DNA of 64,000 nucleotides from Polyangiaceae bacterium (GTDB taxonomy: Bacteria; Myxococcota_A; Polyangia; Polyangiales; Polyangiaceae), in the NCBI GenBank assembly GCA_025936045.1, contig JAICUB010000003.1, positions 124,001-188,000 on the forward strand. Direction: 5' to 3'. The translations under genes were made by a program, and so were the position numbers. The stretch's first letter is position 1, and the number at the start of each line of letters is the position of its first letter. The notes beneath the pieces are model-generated. The model was given only the letters and a program-made list of their open reading frames with translations, was not told the DNA's origin and did no database searches. This document shows positions 21,435-30,498 of the stretch, piece by piece.

Positions 21435-22724
21435 GGCCGACGCGATCACGTCCACGTCCGAGTACGCGACGGCTCCGTCGCGCGTCCACATCCCCTCGTC
21501 GCGGCCCCGCCCCGTGACGAGCACGAAGTCGCCGTCACGCGCCTCGTCGAGAGCCCTCCGGATCGCCTCGGTCCGATCCACCACGACGCGAACCGCCGCT
21601 TTGCCCGCGCGACGGCAGCCGCGCTCGAGGGCGTCGATGATGGCGAGCGGGTCCTCGTGTTTCGGGTTCTCGTTCGTGACGAACGCGAGGTCGGCGCGCG
21701 CGCCGACGGCTTCGCCCATCGCGCTGCGCTTCGGGCTGTCGTAGCCGCCGGCCGCGCCGAAGACGACGAGCAGGCGCGCCGAGCCCGCGAGGCGCCGCGC
21801 CGTGTCGCACGTGCGCGCGAGCGCGTCCGGCGTATGCGCGTAGTCGAGCACGACGTAAGGCCGCTCACTGACGACTTCGAAGCGGCCTGCGAGACGCGAA
21901 CAGGCGCGCGCGCCCGCCTGCACCGCGCCCGCGGCCAATCCATTCGTCAGCGCGAACGCCGCGGCCGCGAGCGCGTTCTCCGCGTATACTTCGCCGATCA
22001 AACCGAGCGTGACCTCACGGCCGAGCTCTTCGGCGAACGGCGACGGCGCGAGCCGAACGTGTGTTCCGGCAAGCGTCGGTTCGACCCGTTCGGCAGCGAG
22101 ATCCGCTGCGCAGAGGGCCGGGCCACGCGACGGAGCTCCGTACCAGACGCGCCGCACGTCCGCCGGGATGGCGCGGTCGAGCAGCAGCGCGGACTCGTCG
22201 CACGCGTTGAGGACGGCCGTGCACCCGGGGCCGAGGTGCACGAAGAGCTGCGCTTTGCTCGCGAGGTAATGCTCCCACGACCCGTGCTCGGCGACGTGAT
22301 CGCGTGTGAGGTTCGTGAACAGGCCGTGATCGAAGCGCCACTTTTCGGCGTAGCCGTTCATGAGCGCTTTGCTCGTCACCTCGACGACGGCGTGGCGGAA
22401 ACCAGCGGCGGCCGCACGCCGCATGGATGCGTAGAAGCCGCGCTCGCTCGGTTCGATCGCGACCTCCTCGCCGTCGAAGAAATGGCCGAGCGTCGACTCG
22501 CAGACGACGTGGTGGCCCCCCGCCTGCAACATCGAGGCGAGCAGGTGCGTGGTCGAGGTCTTGCCGTTCGTCCCCGTGACGCCGGCCGTCAGGAGCGGCT
22601 CCGCCCACGGGAACGCGGCACGTACGGGCCGCGTGAGCGCGTGGAGCACGCGCTCGGCCCCGTTCGCCGCGAGTGCGCCTCCGCTCGCGTCCTTCGCGCC
22701 CGGGTCAGGGATAGATCGACGCAT
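21366..22724 (-). CDS. MurE-like Mur ligase lacking the N-terminal UDP-binding domain
   Basis: 452 residues. The ATP-binding loop GVTGTNGKTSTTHLL lies at about residue 48, whereas in MurE it is near 110, so the first domain is absent or minimal. The central domain is otherwise complete: TSKALMNGY, TNLTRDHVAEHGSWEHY and the modified-lysine site ASKAQ. The C-terminal domain has VLDYAHTPDAL, GAAGGYDSPKR and GRGRDEG. Where diaminopimelate-adding MurE has DNPR this protein has ENPK. It could be a specialised peptide ligase rather than the cell-wall MurE. ATG 22724 is chosen because reading further upstream runs out of frame through the lipoprotein gene, whose end it overlaps by 20 bases. Confidence 0.78.
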   Translation of the reverse strand: MRRSIPDPGAKDASGGALAANGAERVLHALTRPVRAAFPWAEPLLTAGVTGTNGKTSTTHLLASMLQAGGHHVVCESTLGHFFDGEEVAIEPSERGFYASMRRAAAAGFRHAVVEVTSKALMNGYAEKWRFDHGLFTNLTRDHVAEHGSWEHYLASKAQLFVHLGPGCTAVLNACDESALLLDRAIPADVRRVWYGAPSRGPALCAADLAAERVEPTLAGTHVRLAPSPFAEELGREVTLGLIGEVYAENALAAAAFALTNGLAAGAVQAGARACSRLAGRFEVVSERPYVVLDYAHTPDALARTCDTARRLAGSARLLVVFGAAGGYDSPKRSAMGEAVGARADLAFVTNENPKHEDPLAIIDALERGCRRAGKAAVRVVVDRTEAIRRALDEARDGDFVLVTGRGRDEGMWTRDGAVAYSDVDVIASALRPGHFGQFARELVAAEGLLQK

Positions 22725-23676
22725 GCGGGAACACGCAGAACTGCAGGCGCTCGGCGCAGGTGCCCGAGAAATAGTGCCCGTAGTACCCGGCGGGATCGGC
22801 GCAGGTGACGACGGCTTGAAGCGCGTCCGAATTGACGGCGCTGAGCGCGCGCGCGCAACTCGTCTGGGTGAGGGTGCCGTCGGTGCACACCGCCGTGGGC
22901 GAGGGCAGGATGGTTCCACCGCCGAGGTCGATGCCGTTCGCGCAGGCGTCCGCACCCTCCGAGTTCGGACACGCGCGCCGCAGCGCGGTCCGCTCGCAGC
23001 TATCCGTCGCGTCGGCGGCGCCGATGGTGCACGGATCCGTGATCGGGACGAGGCACGACCCGAGGCCGTCGATCACCCCGGGCCGCAACAGGCTCTGGCT
23101 GTAAACGCAGGACCGCATCTCCGGATTCATGCCCGTACTGCACTCATCGCTCGGCAAATCACCGGCCGTCAGCGAGAAGCAATCGGCCGGCCCGACGTCG
23201 CCGAAGCAGGGCCCCTCGTCCGTGCCGCCCGCGCCGGCTCCGCCGGAGTGATCGCCTGCTTCACCGCCGTTCGAAACGCCGCCGAGCGATCCACTGACGC
23301 CGGCGTTGCTCTCACCGCCGTTGTTCTCGCTGCCCGAGACACCGCCACGGCCCGCAGTCGCGGAGCCTCCCGTTTCCGTAGCGCCCGAGCCGGCTCCGCC
23401 GGACTCGGTTGCTTCGCCCGCTGCCCCGCCGGTGCCGGAGCCACCAGCACGTGCGCCGCCGGTGCCCTTACCGCCAGCGCTCGTTCCGCCCGTGCTCTGC
23501 CCGCCGCTCGCTGCGCCCGCTTTGCCCGCGCTCGTTCCGCCGGAGTTGGTTTTGCCGGCGCTCCCGCCGGCGGGAGATGCCGTCGCATCGTCGTCCCCAC
23601 CGCACCCGGCCATGCTTGCAGACGCCGCCGCGAGCGCGGCCGTGAGTGTGAGGAACCGTTCGAAAGAAATCGCCAT
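22705..23676 (-). CDS. lipoprotein with long Gly/Ser/Ala-rich stalk and Cys-rich C-terminal domain
   Basis: 323 residues. The leader ends in SASMAGC (Cys about 24). Then about 150 residues of low-complexity Gly/Ser/Ala/Thr repeats (units such as GGTSAGGK and GGSATAG), a flexible stalk of a kind common in surface lipoproteins of Polyangia. The C-terminal 150 residues carry about a dozen cysteines (for example CFGDVGPADC, DACANGID, TCADPAG, FSGTCAERLQFC), probably disulfide-bonded and outside the cell. ATG 23676 has AAGGGG 7 bases upstream. Function unknown. It overlaps the start of the MurE-like gene, so the two are co-transcribed. Confidence 0.72.
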   Translation of the reverse strand: MAISFERFLTLTAALAAASASMAGCGGDDDATASPAGGSAGKTNSGGTSAGKAGAASGGQSTGGTSAGGKGTGGARAGGSGTGGAAGEATESGGAGSGATETGGSATAGRGGVSGSENNGGESNAGVSGSLGGVSNGGEAGDHSGGAGAGGTDEGPCFGDVGPADCFSLTAGDLPSDECSTGMNPEMRSCVYSQSLLRPGVIDGLGSCLVPITDPCTIGAADATDSCERTALRRACPNSEGADACANGIDLGGGTILPSPTAVCTDGTLTQTSCARALSAVNSDALQAVVTCADPAGYYGHYFSGTCAERLQFCVFPHASIYP

Positions 23677-23853
23677 TCGTTTGCCCCTTCGCGGCCGCGC
23701 TTGCTGAACCCGCCTGGCGGCCCGCTTGCTGCGCCAGTCTTTCAGAACCAGGCGCTGGATAGCAAGGCCCCCCCGAGGCCGCAAAAATGCACCGTGTCCG
23801 CGCGCGCACCCTCGCCCACTATCGAGAGCACGTCGAAGCAGTGAAAGGCGCCG

Positions 23854-24471
23854 CTATTTGATCTCGCCGCAGCCGATACGGCCGCCGGCGTTGCCCGTGG
23901 GCTGACCGCCGTCGTCCTTCTTCTCGTGGATGATGATGGAGCGACCGAGGAAGGAGTTCGGGTCGTTGGGCTTGAGGTTCGCGCCGGCCGCGACGATCTC
24001 GAGCGTGCCTTTGCCGTTGGCGTCGACCGTGATGTTGCCGAGGTCCCCGAGGTGGCGCGGGTTCGTCGCGGGCAAGGCGTGTGGATTGCCGGCGGGGTTG
24101 AAGTGGCCCCCCGCGCTCGAGCCGTCCGGCGCGCTGCAGTCGCCCTTTTCGTGCACGTGCGCGCCGTGGTCGCCCGGCGGAACGTTCGCGAGCGCGAGCG
24201 TCACCTTCACGCCGTCCGGCACCTCGACGAACGTCGCCTTGCCGTTGATGCTCGAGTTGCTCTTCGGTTGAATCGTGACTTCGACGGTCTTCGCGCCGGC
24301 GGCGGGCAGCGCGGCGGCGTCCGCGGGCGTCGAGGCGTCCGAGGTCGGGAGCGCGGTGTTGCTCGTCGCGGCGGGCGTCTCGGGCGGCGTGTTCTGATTG
24401 CCGCCGCCGCACGCAGAGAGCGCGAGCGCGACCGAGCCGAGAACGAAGCAGTTGAACTTGGCGTGAGACAT
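23854..24471 (-). CDS. sodC: Cu/Zn superoxide dismutase, lipoprotein form
   Basis: 205 residues. Removes superoxide in the periplasm. The leader ends in the lipobox LALSAC (Cys 21), then a Thr/Ala/Pro-rich linker of about 40 residues. The copper and zinc ligands are visible in HGAHVHEKGDC and GGHFNP with HLGDLGNI following, and the C-terminal signature is GNAGGRIGCGEI. The two cysteines for the conserved disulfide are in GDC and GCG. ATG 24471 has GGAGG 8 bases upstream. It stands alone between the dehydrogenase and the Gly-rich lipoprotein genes, all on the minus strand. Confidence 0.93.
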   Translation of the reverse strand: MSHAKFNCFVLGSVALALSACGGGNQNTPPETPAATSNTALPTSDASTPADAAALPAAGAKTVEVTIQPKSNSSINGKATFVEVPDGVKVTLALANVPPGDHGAHVHEKGDCSAPDGSSAGGHFNPAGNPHALPATNPRHLGDLGNITVDANGKGTLEIVAAGANLKPNDPNSFLGRSIIIHEKKDDGGQPTGNAGGRIGCGEIK

Positions 24472-24517
24472 CGAGGAAACCTCCGCGCCGGACGCTAGGT
24501 GCGTGCCGTGAGTTGCG

Positions 24518-25474
24518 TCAATGGGCAGAAGTGACACGCGGGGTGCCGGGGTGCCCCGCCGTGAGGCGCGAAAGCTCGGGCGCGAGCTCGGCGAACCACA
24601 GATCGAGATAATGACGGCCGATCGCGGACGCGTGCGGTAAGAGGCGCAGGCGCGGAGCGCTCCAGAGCGGTGAATCCGCGGGTAGCGGCTCGTGCTCGAA
24701 GACATCGAGGAAGGCGCCGCCGAGCCTGTTCTGCTCGAGCGCGCGTACGAGCGCGGGCTCGTCGACGACGTTGCCACGACCCAGGCTGTAGAAGTAGGCA
24801 CCCGGTTTCAGCGCGGCAAAGGCGCGGTCGTCGAAGAGGTGATCGGCGCCCGTGTCACCCGGGAGGGTGGCGACGACGTGGTCGGCGGTGCCGAGCACGG
24901 TGAGGAGCTCGCTCGCGGGGTAAACGATGTCGGCAGGCGCGGGCTCGACCGCGGCGTTGCGCTTGACGCCGGCGACGTGCATGCCGAGCGCCTTGAGGCT
25001 CGCGGCGCAGCGCCGTCCGAGCGAACCGTAGCCGACGACGAGCGCGCTTTGTTCCGCGAGCCGCAGCGTCGAGGAAAATGTGTCGCGCTCCCAGCGCCGC
25101 TCGCGCTGCTGAGCTTCGGCCAGATCGAAACGGCGCGCCCAGTAGCTCACCATGCCGACCAGCGTTTCGGCCATGATTTGCCCGTGGAACGCGCCGTGCA
25201 CCTGGCGCACGCGCCCGCTCGGATCCGGTTTGACGCGCTCGCGCCCCGCGGCGGGCGTCGCGACCAAGCGGAGCAGCGGCGCGCGCTCGTACCACGCGGC
25301 GTCGAAGCGCCACACGAGCGCCCCGTGGGCAGTCGGGAGCACCCTCAAAAACTCGTCCTCCGACACGCAGGCGACGAAGCTCAGCGCAGGGTACCGCGCG
25401 CGGAGCGCGGCGAGCTGCTCTTCGGAGAGGCGGAATGCTCGCACCTCGTGCACGAGGTGAATGACGACGTTCAT
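24518..25474 (-). CDS. D-2-hydroxyacid dehydrogenase family protein
   Basis: 318 residues. NAD(P)-dependent oxidoreductase acting on a 2-keto/2-hydroxy acid. The nucleotide loop VVGYGSLGRRCA is near residue 145. The catalytic set is complete: Arg in GRGNVVDEPAL, Glu in DVFEHEPLP and His in LLPHASAIG. The N-terminal half is divergent from phosphoglycerate dehydrogenase, so the substrate is open; the closest general description is the glyoxylate/hydroxypyruvate reductase-like branch. It follows the chemosensory operon on the same strand but 21 bases beyond the cheB stop, and read-through from it is possible. Confidence 0.85.
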   Translation of the reverse strand: MNVVIHLVHEVRAFRLSEEQLAALRARYPALSFVACVSEDEFLRVLPTAHGALVWRFDAAWYERAPLLRLVATPAAGRERVKPDPSGRVRQVHGAFHGQIMAETLVGMVSYWARRFDLAEAQQRERRWERDTFSSTLRLAEQSALVVGYGSLGRRCAASLKALGMHVAGVKRNAAVEPAPADIVYPASELLTVLGTADHVVATLPGDTGADHLFDDRAFAALKPGAYFYSLGRGNVVDEPALVRALEQNRLGGAFLDVFEHEPLPADSPLWSAPRLRLLPHASAIGRHYLDLWFAELAPELSRLTAGHPGTPRVTSAH

Positions 25475-25495
25475 CCCACGCTCGCCCGCGTTACG

Positions 25496-26539
25496 TCAGA
25501 GCCCCGCGAGCCAGAGCGCGAGATCCGGCAGCGGCAGGCTCCGGCTCGCGAGCTTCGAGCGCACGACGGCGCCCGGCATGCCGTAGACGACCGCCGTCGC
25601 TTCGCTCTCGACGACGACGGTGCCGCCCGCATCGACGATCGATTTGGCGCCGCGCGCGCCGTCGTCGCCCATGCCGGTGAGCACGACCGCGACGGCGCGA
25701 TTGCCCGCGATGCGCGCCACGCTGTGGAGCATGGCGTCCGCGCTCGGCACGTAGCGATCCTCCGGCTCGGGCGCGCGCAGGCGGATCTTCATGCCCCGCG
25801 CGCTCGTTTCGAGCTCGAGACATTGCCGGCCGGGACACACGAAAGCCGTGCCGGCTTCGAGAATGTCGCCCTCCTTCGCCTCGCTCACCGCGAGCGGGCT
25901 CCTGCGATCGAGCCGTTCGGCGAACGTGCGCGTGAAGCTCTCCGGCATGTGTTGGGCGACCACGATGGCATGCGGGTATTTCGTGGGCAGGCGACTGAAG
26001 AGCTCGAGCAGCGCGCTCGGTCCGCCCGTCGAGGCGGCGATCGCAATGATGTTCTGCGGTGCCTGCCCCGAGTGCGCCTTCTGCATCGGCGACGTGACGA
26101 TGGGCTCGCGACGCGCGGGCGCCGAGACGCGGACGCTGCGAGCGAGCTCGACCTTGCGCAAGAGCTCTTCACGCACGCTCTTGAGCTCGGGATCGATATA
26201 GCGATCCGGCTTGGCGACGAAATCGAGCGCGCCGAGCTCGAGCGCCTTGAAGACGTTCTCCTTCTGGCTGTAGCTCGAGATCACGATCACGGAGACGGGC
26301 GTGCGACTCATCAAGATGCGCAGGAACGTGAAACCGTCCATCTTCGGCATCTCGAGATCGAGCGTGATCACGTCGGGCTTGAGCGACGAGACCATGCGCA
26401 GCGCCTCTTCACCGTCCGCGGCTCGACCCACGATTTCGATCGTGGGAGAGGTGGACAGGATTTCGGCGATGCTCCGGCGGTTGAACGCCGAATCATCGAC
26501 GATCAACACCTTCAGCGGCGGTACCCCTTCGTTCGGCAT
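25496..26539 (-). CDS. cheB: chemotaxis response regulator protein-glutamate methylesterase
   Basis: 347 residues. Removes methyl groups from (or deamidates) receptor glutamates when phosphorylated. The receiver domain has LIVDDSAFNRR and the phosphoacceptor Asp in LDLEMPKMDG. The methylesterase domain has the catalytic Ser in AASTGGP (about 170), His in AQHMPESF (about 195) and Asp in GMGDDGARG (about 292). Its ATG directly follows the cheR stop with no gap. Last gene of the chemosensory operon. It implies methylated receptors, yet no receptor gene is in the window. Confidence 0.95.
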   Translation of the reverse strand: MPNEGVPPLKVLIVDDSAFNRRSIAEILSTSPTIEIVGRAADGEEALRMVSSLKPDVITLDLEMPKMDGFTFLRILMSRTPVSVIVISSYSQKENVFKALELGALDFVAKPDRYIDPELKSVREELLRKVELARSVRVSAPARREPIVTSPMQKAHSGQAPQNIIAIAASTGGPSALLELFSRLPTKYPHAIVVAQHMPESFTRTFAERLDRRSPLAVSEAKEGDILEAGTAFVCPGRQCLELETSARGMKIRLRAPEPEDRYVPSADAMLHSVARIAGNRAVAVVLTGMGDDGARGAKSIVDAGGTVVVESEATAVVYGMPGAVVRSKLASRSLPLPDLALWLAGL

Positions 26540-27421
26540 TTACGTCCTCTGTCCGTTGAAGCGCCAGGCCCCAACAGGCTTTCTATACACGAGGTCTTCC
26601 CTCAGATGCACGAGCTCGAATGCGGTCGATACGTTGAGCAGCGATTCGGAATGACCGAGCAGTAGGTAACCCCCTGGCGTCAGGCGCTCGTAGAAGCCGT
26701 CGATCACGCGGCGGCGGGACTTCATGTCGAAGTAGATCAGCACATTGCGGCAAAAGATCACATCGACTTGAGGGATCATCAGCGCGCGGCCGCCGTCCAT
26801 CAGATTGAGCTGCCCGAAATGACAGATCTTCTTGAGCTCGGGCGCGACCTCGCAGCCGTCATCGACACGGGCGAAGAAATGATGTCGCACCTCGTGCGTA
26901 GTCGTACGGAATGCCGCCTCGCGATAGATGCCACGGCGGGCAGCGGCCACCGAGCCGCGGCAGATGTCGCTGCCGACGACCTTCAGATCCCAATTGCGAA
27001 ATAGCCCGGATTCGAGGAGGAGGATCGCGATGGTGTACGCCTCCTCCCCGGTGGCGCAGCCGGCGCTCCAAATTCCGAGGCGGCGCCGCGTAGCGTTGGT
27101 TTGAGCGAGCTCGGGGAGGAGCTGGTCGCGAAATGCCCGGAGCTGGTACTCTTGCCGAAAAAAGTACGTCTCTTTGGTGGTGAGGCGCTCGATGGCCTCC
27201 TCGAGCTCGCCCGGGCCACGCGGGTCGAAGCGGAGGTACTTGTAGTAGCCGTAGAAATCCTCGAGGCCGAGCGCCTCGACGCGATCGACGAGGCGCCGCT
27301 CGAAAAGGAACATGGCGTCGTCGTCGTAGTGGAGCCCGGCGTGCTCGTAGAAGAGATCGCGCAGCAGCCGGAACTCTTCCGTTCCGAGCTGCGCGTGGGG
27401 CAAGAGGCGTGAGGAGATCAT
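26540..27421 (-). CDS. cheR: chemotaxis protein methyltransferase
   Basis: 293 residues. Methylates receptor glutamates with SAM. An N-terminal helical domain (FRLLRDLFYEHAGLHY) is followed by the SAM-binding motif WSAGCATGEEAYTIA (about residue 120), GSDICRGS and CRNVLIYFD, all standard for CheR. ERLTTKETYFFR before the SAM fold is also typical. No C-terminal TPR extension is present, unlike several myxobacterial CheR fusions. The ATG overlaps the stop of the HEAT gene (ATGA). Confidence 0.95.
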   Translation of the reverse strand: MISSRLLPHAQLGTEEFRLLRDLFYEHAGLHYDDDAMFLFERRLVDRVEALGLEDFYGYYKYLRFDPRGPGELEEAIERLTTKETYFFRQEYQLRAFRDQLLPELAQTNATRRRLGIWSAGCATGEEAYTIAILLLESGLFRNWDLKVVGSDICRGSVAAARRGIYREAAFRTTTHEVRHHFFARVDDGCEVAPELKKICHFGQLNLMDGGRALMIPQVDVIFCRNVLIYFDMKSRRRVIDGFYERLTPGGYLLLGHSESLLNVSTAFELVHLREDLVYRKPVGAWRFNGQRT

Positions 27422-29520
27422 CGCGGCAGGTAGCTCCCCCGCGTCGGCAGCGGGCTACGATGGGCACCGACCATGCTCTCGAGGGCGCGCCCGATGGCCT
27501 CGCGCACGAGCGGATCCTCCTCGACGGCGAGGCGCGCGCGGAGCGGCGGCGTCGCGATGTCGCCGTAGTGGGCGAGCACGTCCGCGGCCAGACGCCGCAC
27601 GTCCCATGCCTCGTGATCGAGCGAAACGGCGAGGTGCGCGAGGACCCGGCCGTCGCTCGACTCGCCGAGAGCGCGCACGGCGGCCTTTACGACCTCCGAC
27701 GCGGGGTGCGAGAGGCCGTCGATGAGCGCTTCGATGCGACGCGCTTCGGGGAACGCACCGAGCGCTTCGATCGCGGCGACGGCCGCCTTCGGATCGCCCG
27801 AGCGCACGAGCGGACGCAGGATCGGCAGCGCGCGCGGATCGCTCGTCTCGCCGAGCGCGAGCAAGGCCGCGATGTGCATCTCGTCGTCCGGGGCGCGCTC
27901 GGCGAGCGCGACGAGCTGAGCGACACCGAGCGCCTCGCCCTCGGCCGAACGCAGGCGGCCGAGCGAGCGCACGGCCGTGAGACGCACCTCGCGCTCCTCG
28001 TCCGTCAGCGCGAGCGCAATCGGCTCGACGGCGAGCGCTCCGCCGACCGCGGCAAGCGCCGGGAGCGCCGCGCGACGCACGGAAGGCGACGCGCTCGTGA
28101 GCGCGGCGGCGAGGAAATCGACGTCAGCTTCGAGGCTGCCGCGGACGGGCGGACCCACCACGCGGATCAAGACGGCGGCCGCATGCGATTCGAGCGACGC
28201 CGGGCGGGCGCGGCTCGCCAGGTCGCGCGCGGCGTCGGCGAAGCGCGCGGCGAGCACGGCGAGCGAGGTTTCGGTGGCGCGGCGGACGGCGGGCGTCGCG
28301 TCGCCTCCGAGCAAGCGCGCGACGGCTTCGAGACAGCTTTCGTCGCCCACGGCGGATAGCGCTCCGAGGGCCGCGCGCACGACTTCCGGCGCGGGATCGG
28401 CGAGCGCGGTCAACGCTTCGGTACGCACCGCGGCCGCGTTCGTCTCGTCGGCGAGCCGCGCTGCGATTTCGATACATGCGGCGCGTCCGCTCGGCGCGGA
28501 ATTCGAGGCGCGCTCGAGCAGCGGCGCGACGGCGAGCGGACCGAGCCAATCGAGCGACTCTTCCGCTGCGCCCTGCAAGAGCTCGTCGTCGAGCGCATCG
28601 AGGGCTTGACCGGCCGCGCCCTGCACACCGAGCGCGCCGAGCGCGAGCAGCGCCACGCCGCGGCCGTCGCGACCTTCCGCGCTCGACGCGAGCTCGATGA
28701 CGCGCTCGCGCGTCGCGGGGTCCAGCGCCTGCGCTTCGTTCTTGAGCGCGCGGGCCGAAACGGGCCCCGCGCGCGCGAGATCCACCACGGACCGGAGCGT
28801 CTCGACCAGCGTCCCGCCGCGTGCGCTCGGCAAAGCGGAGACGAGCGGCAACGCCGCGCGGGCGTCCCCGGTGCGTCCGATCGATGCGAGCACGGCTTGC
28901 TCGAGCAGCTTTTCGTCCTTGAGACGCGCCAAGCGCTCCCACGGCAGGGTGACGCCGAGCGCGCGCAGACCGTCGACGGCGGCGAGGCGCGTGAACTCGT
29001 CCGGAGCGTCGAGGCAGCCGATGAGCGCCGGAACGACTTCGAGCACGCCGTCGATCCCGAGGCCGGCGATGGCTTCGACCGCCGCGACGCAGACGTTCGG
29101 GTCGGGGTCGCGCAGGAGACCGCCGAGGACGGGCAGCGCCGTCGCCTGTCCGGTGCGGGCGAGCGCCTCGGCGCCGAGCTTGCGCCCGTCGGCGTCGAGA
29201 CCGCGCAGGGCGGCCGCGATTGCGTCCACGGCGTCCACGCCGAAAGCTCCGAGCGCTTCGACCGCCGCGTTGCGCAGGCCGACGTTGTCCGAAGGGCTGA
29301 GCGCGCTCACGAGCGCGGCGAGGAGATTCGGCTCGGGCGCGAGGCCCTGCACGACGGAGACGGCTTCCTTGCGCACGCGCCAATCCTCGTCGCCGAGCAG
29401 CGTGACGAGGCCTGCCGCCGCGAGCACCGGCTCGACGTCGAGGAGCGCCCGCGCGGCGCGCCGCCGCTCTTCCGGATCGTCGGAGGTGAGCGCGCCGCCC
29501 GGAATCGACGGACTCGTCAT
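27418..29520 (-). CDS. HEAT-repeat protein of the chemosensory operon
   Basis: 700 residues made almost entirely of HEAT/PBS-lyase-type repeats of about 31 residues, for example LLGDEDWRVRKEAVSVVQGL, LRNAAVEALGAFG and HEAWDVRRLAADVLAHYG. The pattern hydrophobic-Asp-Pro-Arg-x-x-A is the usual one for HEAT repeats. It gives an alpha-solenoid scaffold and no catalytic site. The start overlaps cheW and the end overlaps cheR, each by 4 bases, so it is made together with them. HEAT proteins are known in some myxobacterial che clusters; a role in arranging or relaying the Che proteins is inferred. Confidence 0.85.
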   Translation of the reverse strand: MTSPSIPGGALTSDDPEERRRAARALLDVEPVLAAAGLVTLLGDEDWRVRKEAVSVVQGLAPEPNLLAALVSALSPSDNVGLRNAAVEALGAFGVDAVDAIAAALRGLDADGRKLGAEALARTGQATALPVLGGLLRDPDPNVCVAAVEAIAGLGIDGVLEVVPALIGCLDAPDEFTRLAAVDGLRALGVTLPWERLARLKDEKLLEQAVLASIGRTGDARAALPLVSALPSARGGTLVETLRSVVDLARAGPVSARALKNEAQALDPATRERVIELASSAEGRDGRGVALLALGALGVQGAAGQALDALDDELLQGAAEESLDWLGPLAVAPLLERASNSAPSGRAACIEIAARLADETNAAAVRTEALTALADPAPEVVRAALGALSAVGDESCLEAVARLLGGDATPAVRRATETSLAVLAARFADAARDLASRARPASLESHAAAVLIRVVGPPVRGSLEADVDFLAAALTSASPSVRRAALPALAAVGGALAVEPIALALTDEEREVRLTAVRSLGRLRSAEGEALGVAQLVALAERAPDDEMHIAALLALGETSDPRALPILRPLVRSGDPKAAVAAIEALGAFPEARRIEALIDGLSHPASEVVKAAVRALGESSDGRVLAHLAVSLDHEAWDVRRLAADVLAHYGDIATPPLRARLAVEEDPLVREAIGRALESMVGAHRSPLPTRGSYLPR

Positions 29521-30011
29521 TCGGCCCCCGCGGCCAAGTCGTCGTCCGTGTAGGCGCTCACGAGGGCATAAAGGCGGCTCACGTCGAGCACGAACACGAG
29601 CGCGCCTTCGTAGCTCGTGACGCCGACGATGCCGCGCGTGTCTTCACCGCCGCCGAGCGACGGCGCGGGACGTACCTCGACGCCGCCGGTTCCGAACACG
29701 TCCGTCACCCGATCGACGGCAAGACCGAAGGTCCGATCCTCCACGCGCACGAGGATCCACTTGGCGCGCCGCCGATCCGGCACCCTCGGCAGCCGGAAGC
29801 GCGCCCGCAAATCGACGATCGGTATCACCTGCCCGCGATGGTCCGCGACGCCCGCGACGACGTCGGGCGAGTGCGGGAGCTCCGTGAGCGGCAGCGGCGC
29901 GACGATCTCCTGCACGGCCGCGATCGGCACCGCGTAGGTAACGTCGCCCACGACGAAGCCGACGAGGCTCTTTCTCGGATCCGGACGCTGCTTGCTCGCC
30001 GCCATCTTCAT
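29517..30011 (-). CDS. cheW: chemotaxis coupling protein CheW (second copy of the operon)
   Basis: 164 residues. CheW links receptors to CheA. The SH3-like fold is seen from residue 16: LVGFVVGDVTYAVPIAAVQE, then GVADHRGQVIPIVDLRARF, the conserved RGxVIPVxDL core, and LAVDRVTDVF. An alternative ATG two codons inside is equally good. It follows the other cheW by 1 base and is not closely similar to it, so the two probably contact different partners. Confidence 0.9.
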   Translation of the reverse strand: MKMAASKQRPDPRKSLVGFVVGDVTYAVPIAAVQEIVAPLPLTELPHSPDVVAGVADHRGQVIPIVDLRARFRLPRVPDRRRAKWILVRVEDRTFGLAVDRVTDVFGTGGVEVRPAPSLGGGEDTRGIVGVTSYEGALVFVLDVSRLYALVSAYTDDDLAAGAE

Positions 30012-30012
30012 T

Positions 30013-30498
30013 TTAGCCCATGACCAGCGCGTTGAGGTCGAGCAGCACGATGAACTCGCCTTGCGGCCGGCCGACGCCGAGCACGTACTCGCTCACTTCG
30101 GTGCCGACCCCGGTCGTCGCGAGCTCCATGTCCGCTTCCGACAGCCGCACGACCTGGAGCACCTCGTCCACCCAGAGCCCGACGGCCTCCCCCGATTGCG
30201 CGACCGCGAGCAGGATGCGTGTCCGGCGCGTGTTCGGACGCGCTTCGAGCTTCAGCCGCACGCGCAGATCGACGACCGTGACGAGCAAGCCGCGCACGCT
30301 GCAGACGCCGACCACCTCGACGGGCGCGCGCGGCACGGGGGTAATGGGCGGCGGCGACAGGATCTCCTTCACGCGCGCGAGCTCCACGCCGAACACGTCC
30401 GCGCCGAGCACGAAGGTCAAAAACTCCCGCACCGGCCCGCGGCCGCTCGCGCGCCGCGCGAGCCGCTCACCCCGGGTCGCACGCGCCAAATCAACCAT
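30013..30498 (-). CDS. cheW: chemotaxis coupling protein CheW (first copy of the operon)
   Basis: 161 residues. After a basic 24-residue N-terminus the CheW fold begins with FLTFVLGADVFGVELARVKE, followed by GVCSVRGLLVTVVDLRVRL and GLWVDEVLQVV. The C-terminal strand is FIVLLDLNALV. It overlaps the cheA stop by 8 bases and is therefore coupled to cheA translation. Confidence 0.9.
   Translation of the reverse strand: MVDLARATRGERLARRASGRGPVREFLTFVLGADVFGVELARVKEILSPPPITPVPRAPVEVVGVCSVRGLLVTVVDLRVRLKLEARPNTRRTRILLAVAQSGEAVGLWVDEVLQVVRLSEADMELATTGVGTEVSEYVLGVGRPQGEFIVLLDLNALVMG

Noticed and set aside
23200..23600. Repeated short GGC-rich units that could be taken for a repeat array
   Set aside because: They are codons of the Gly/Ser/Ala stalk of a lipoprotein; no regular spacer-repeat pattern, so not CRISPR or VNTR of note.
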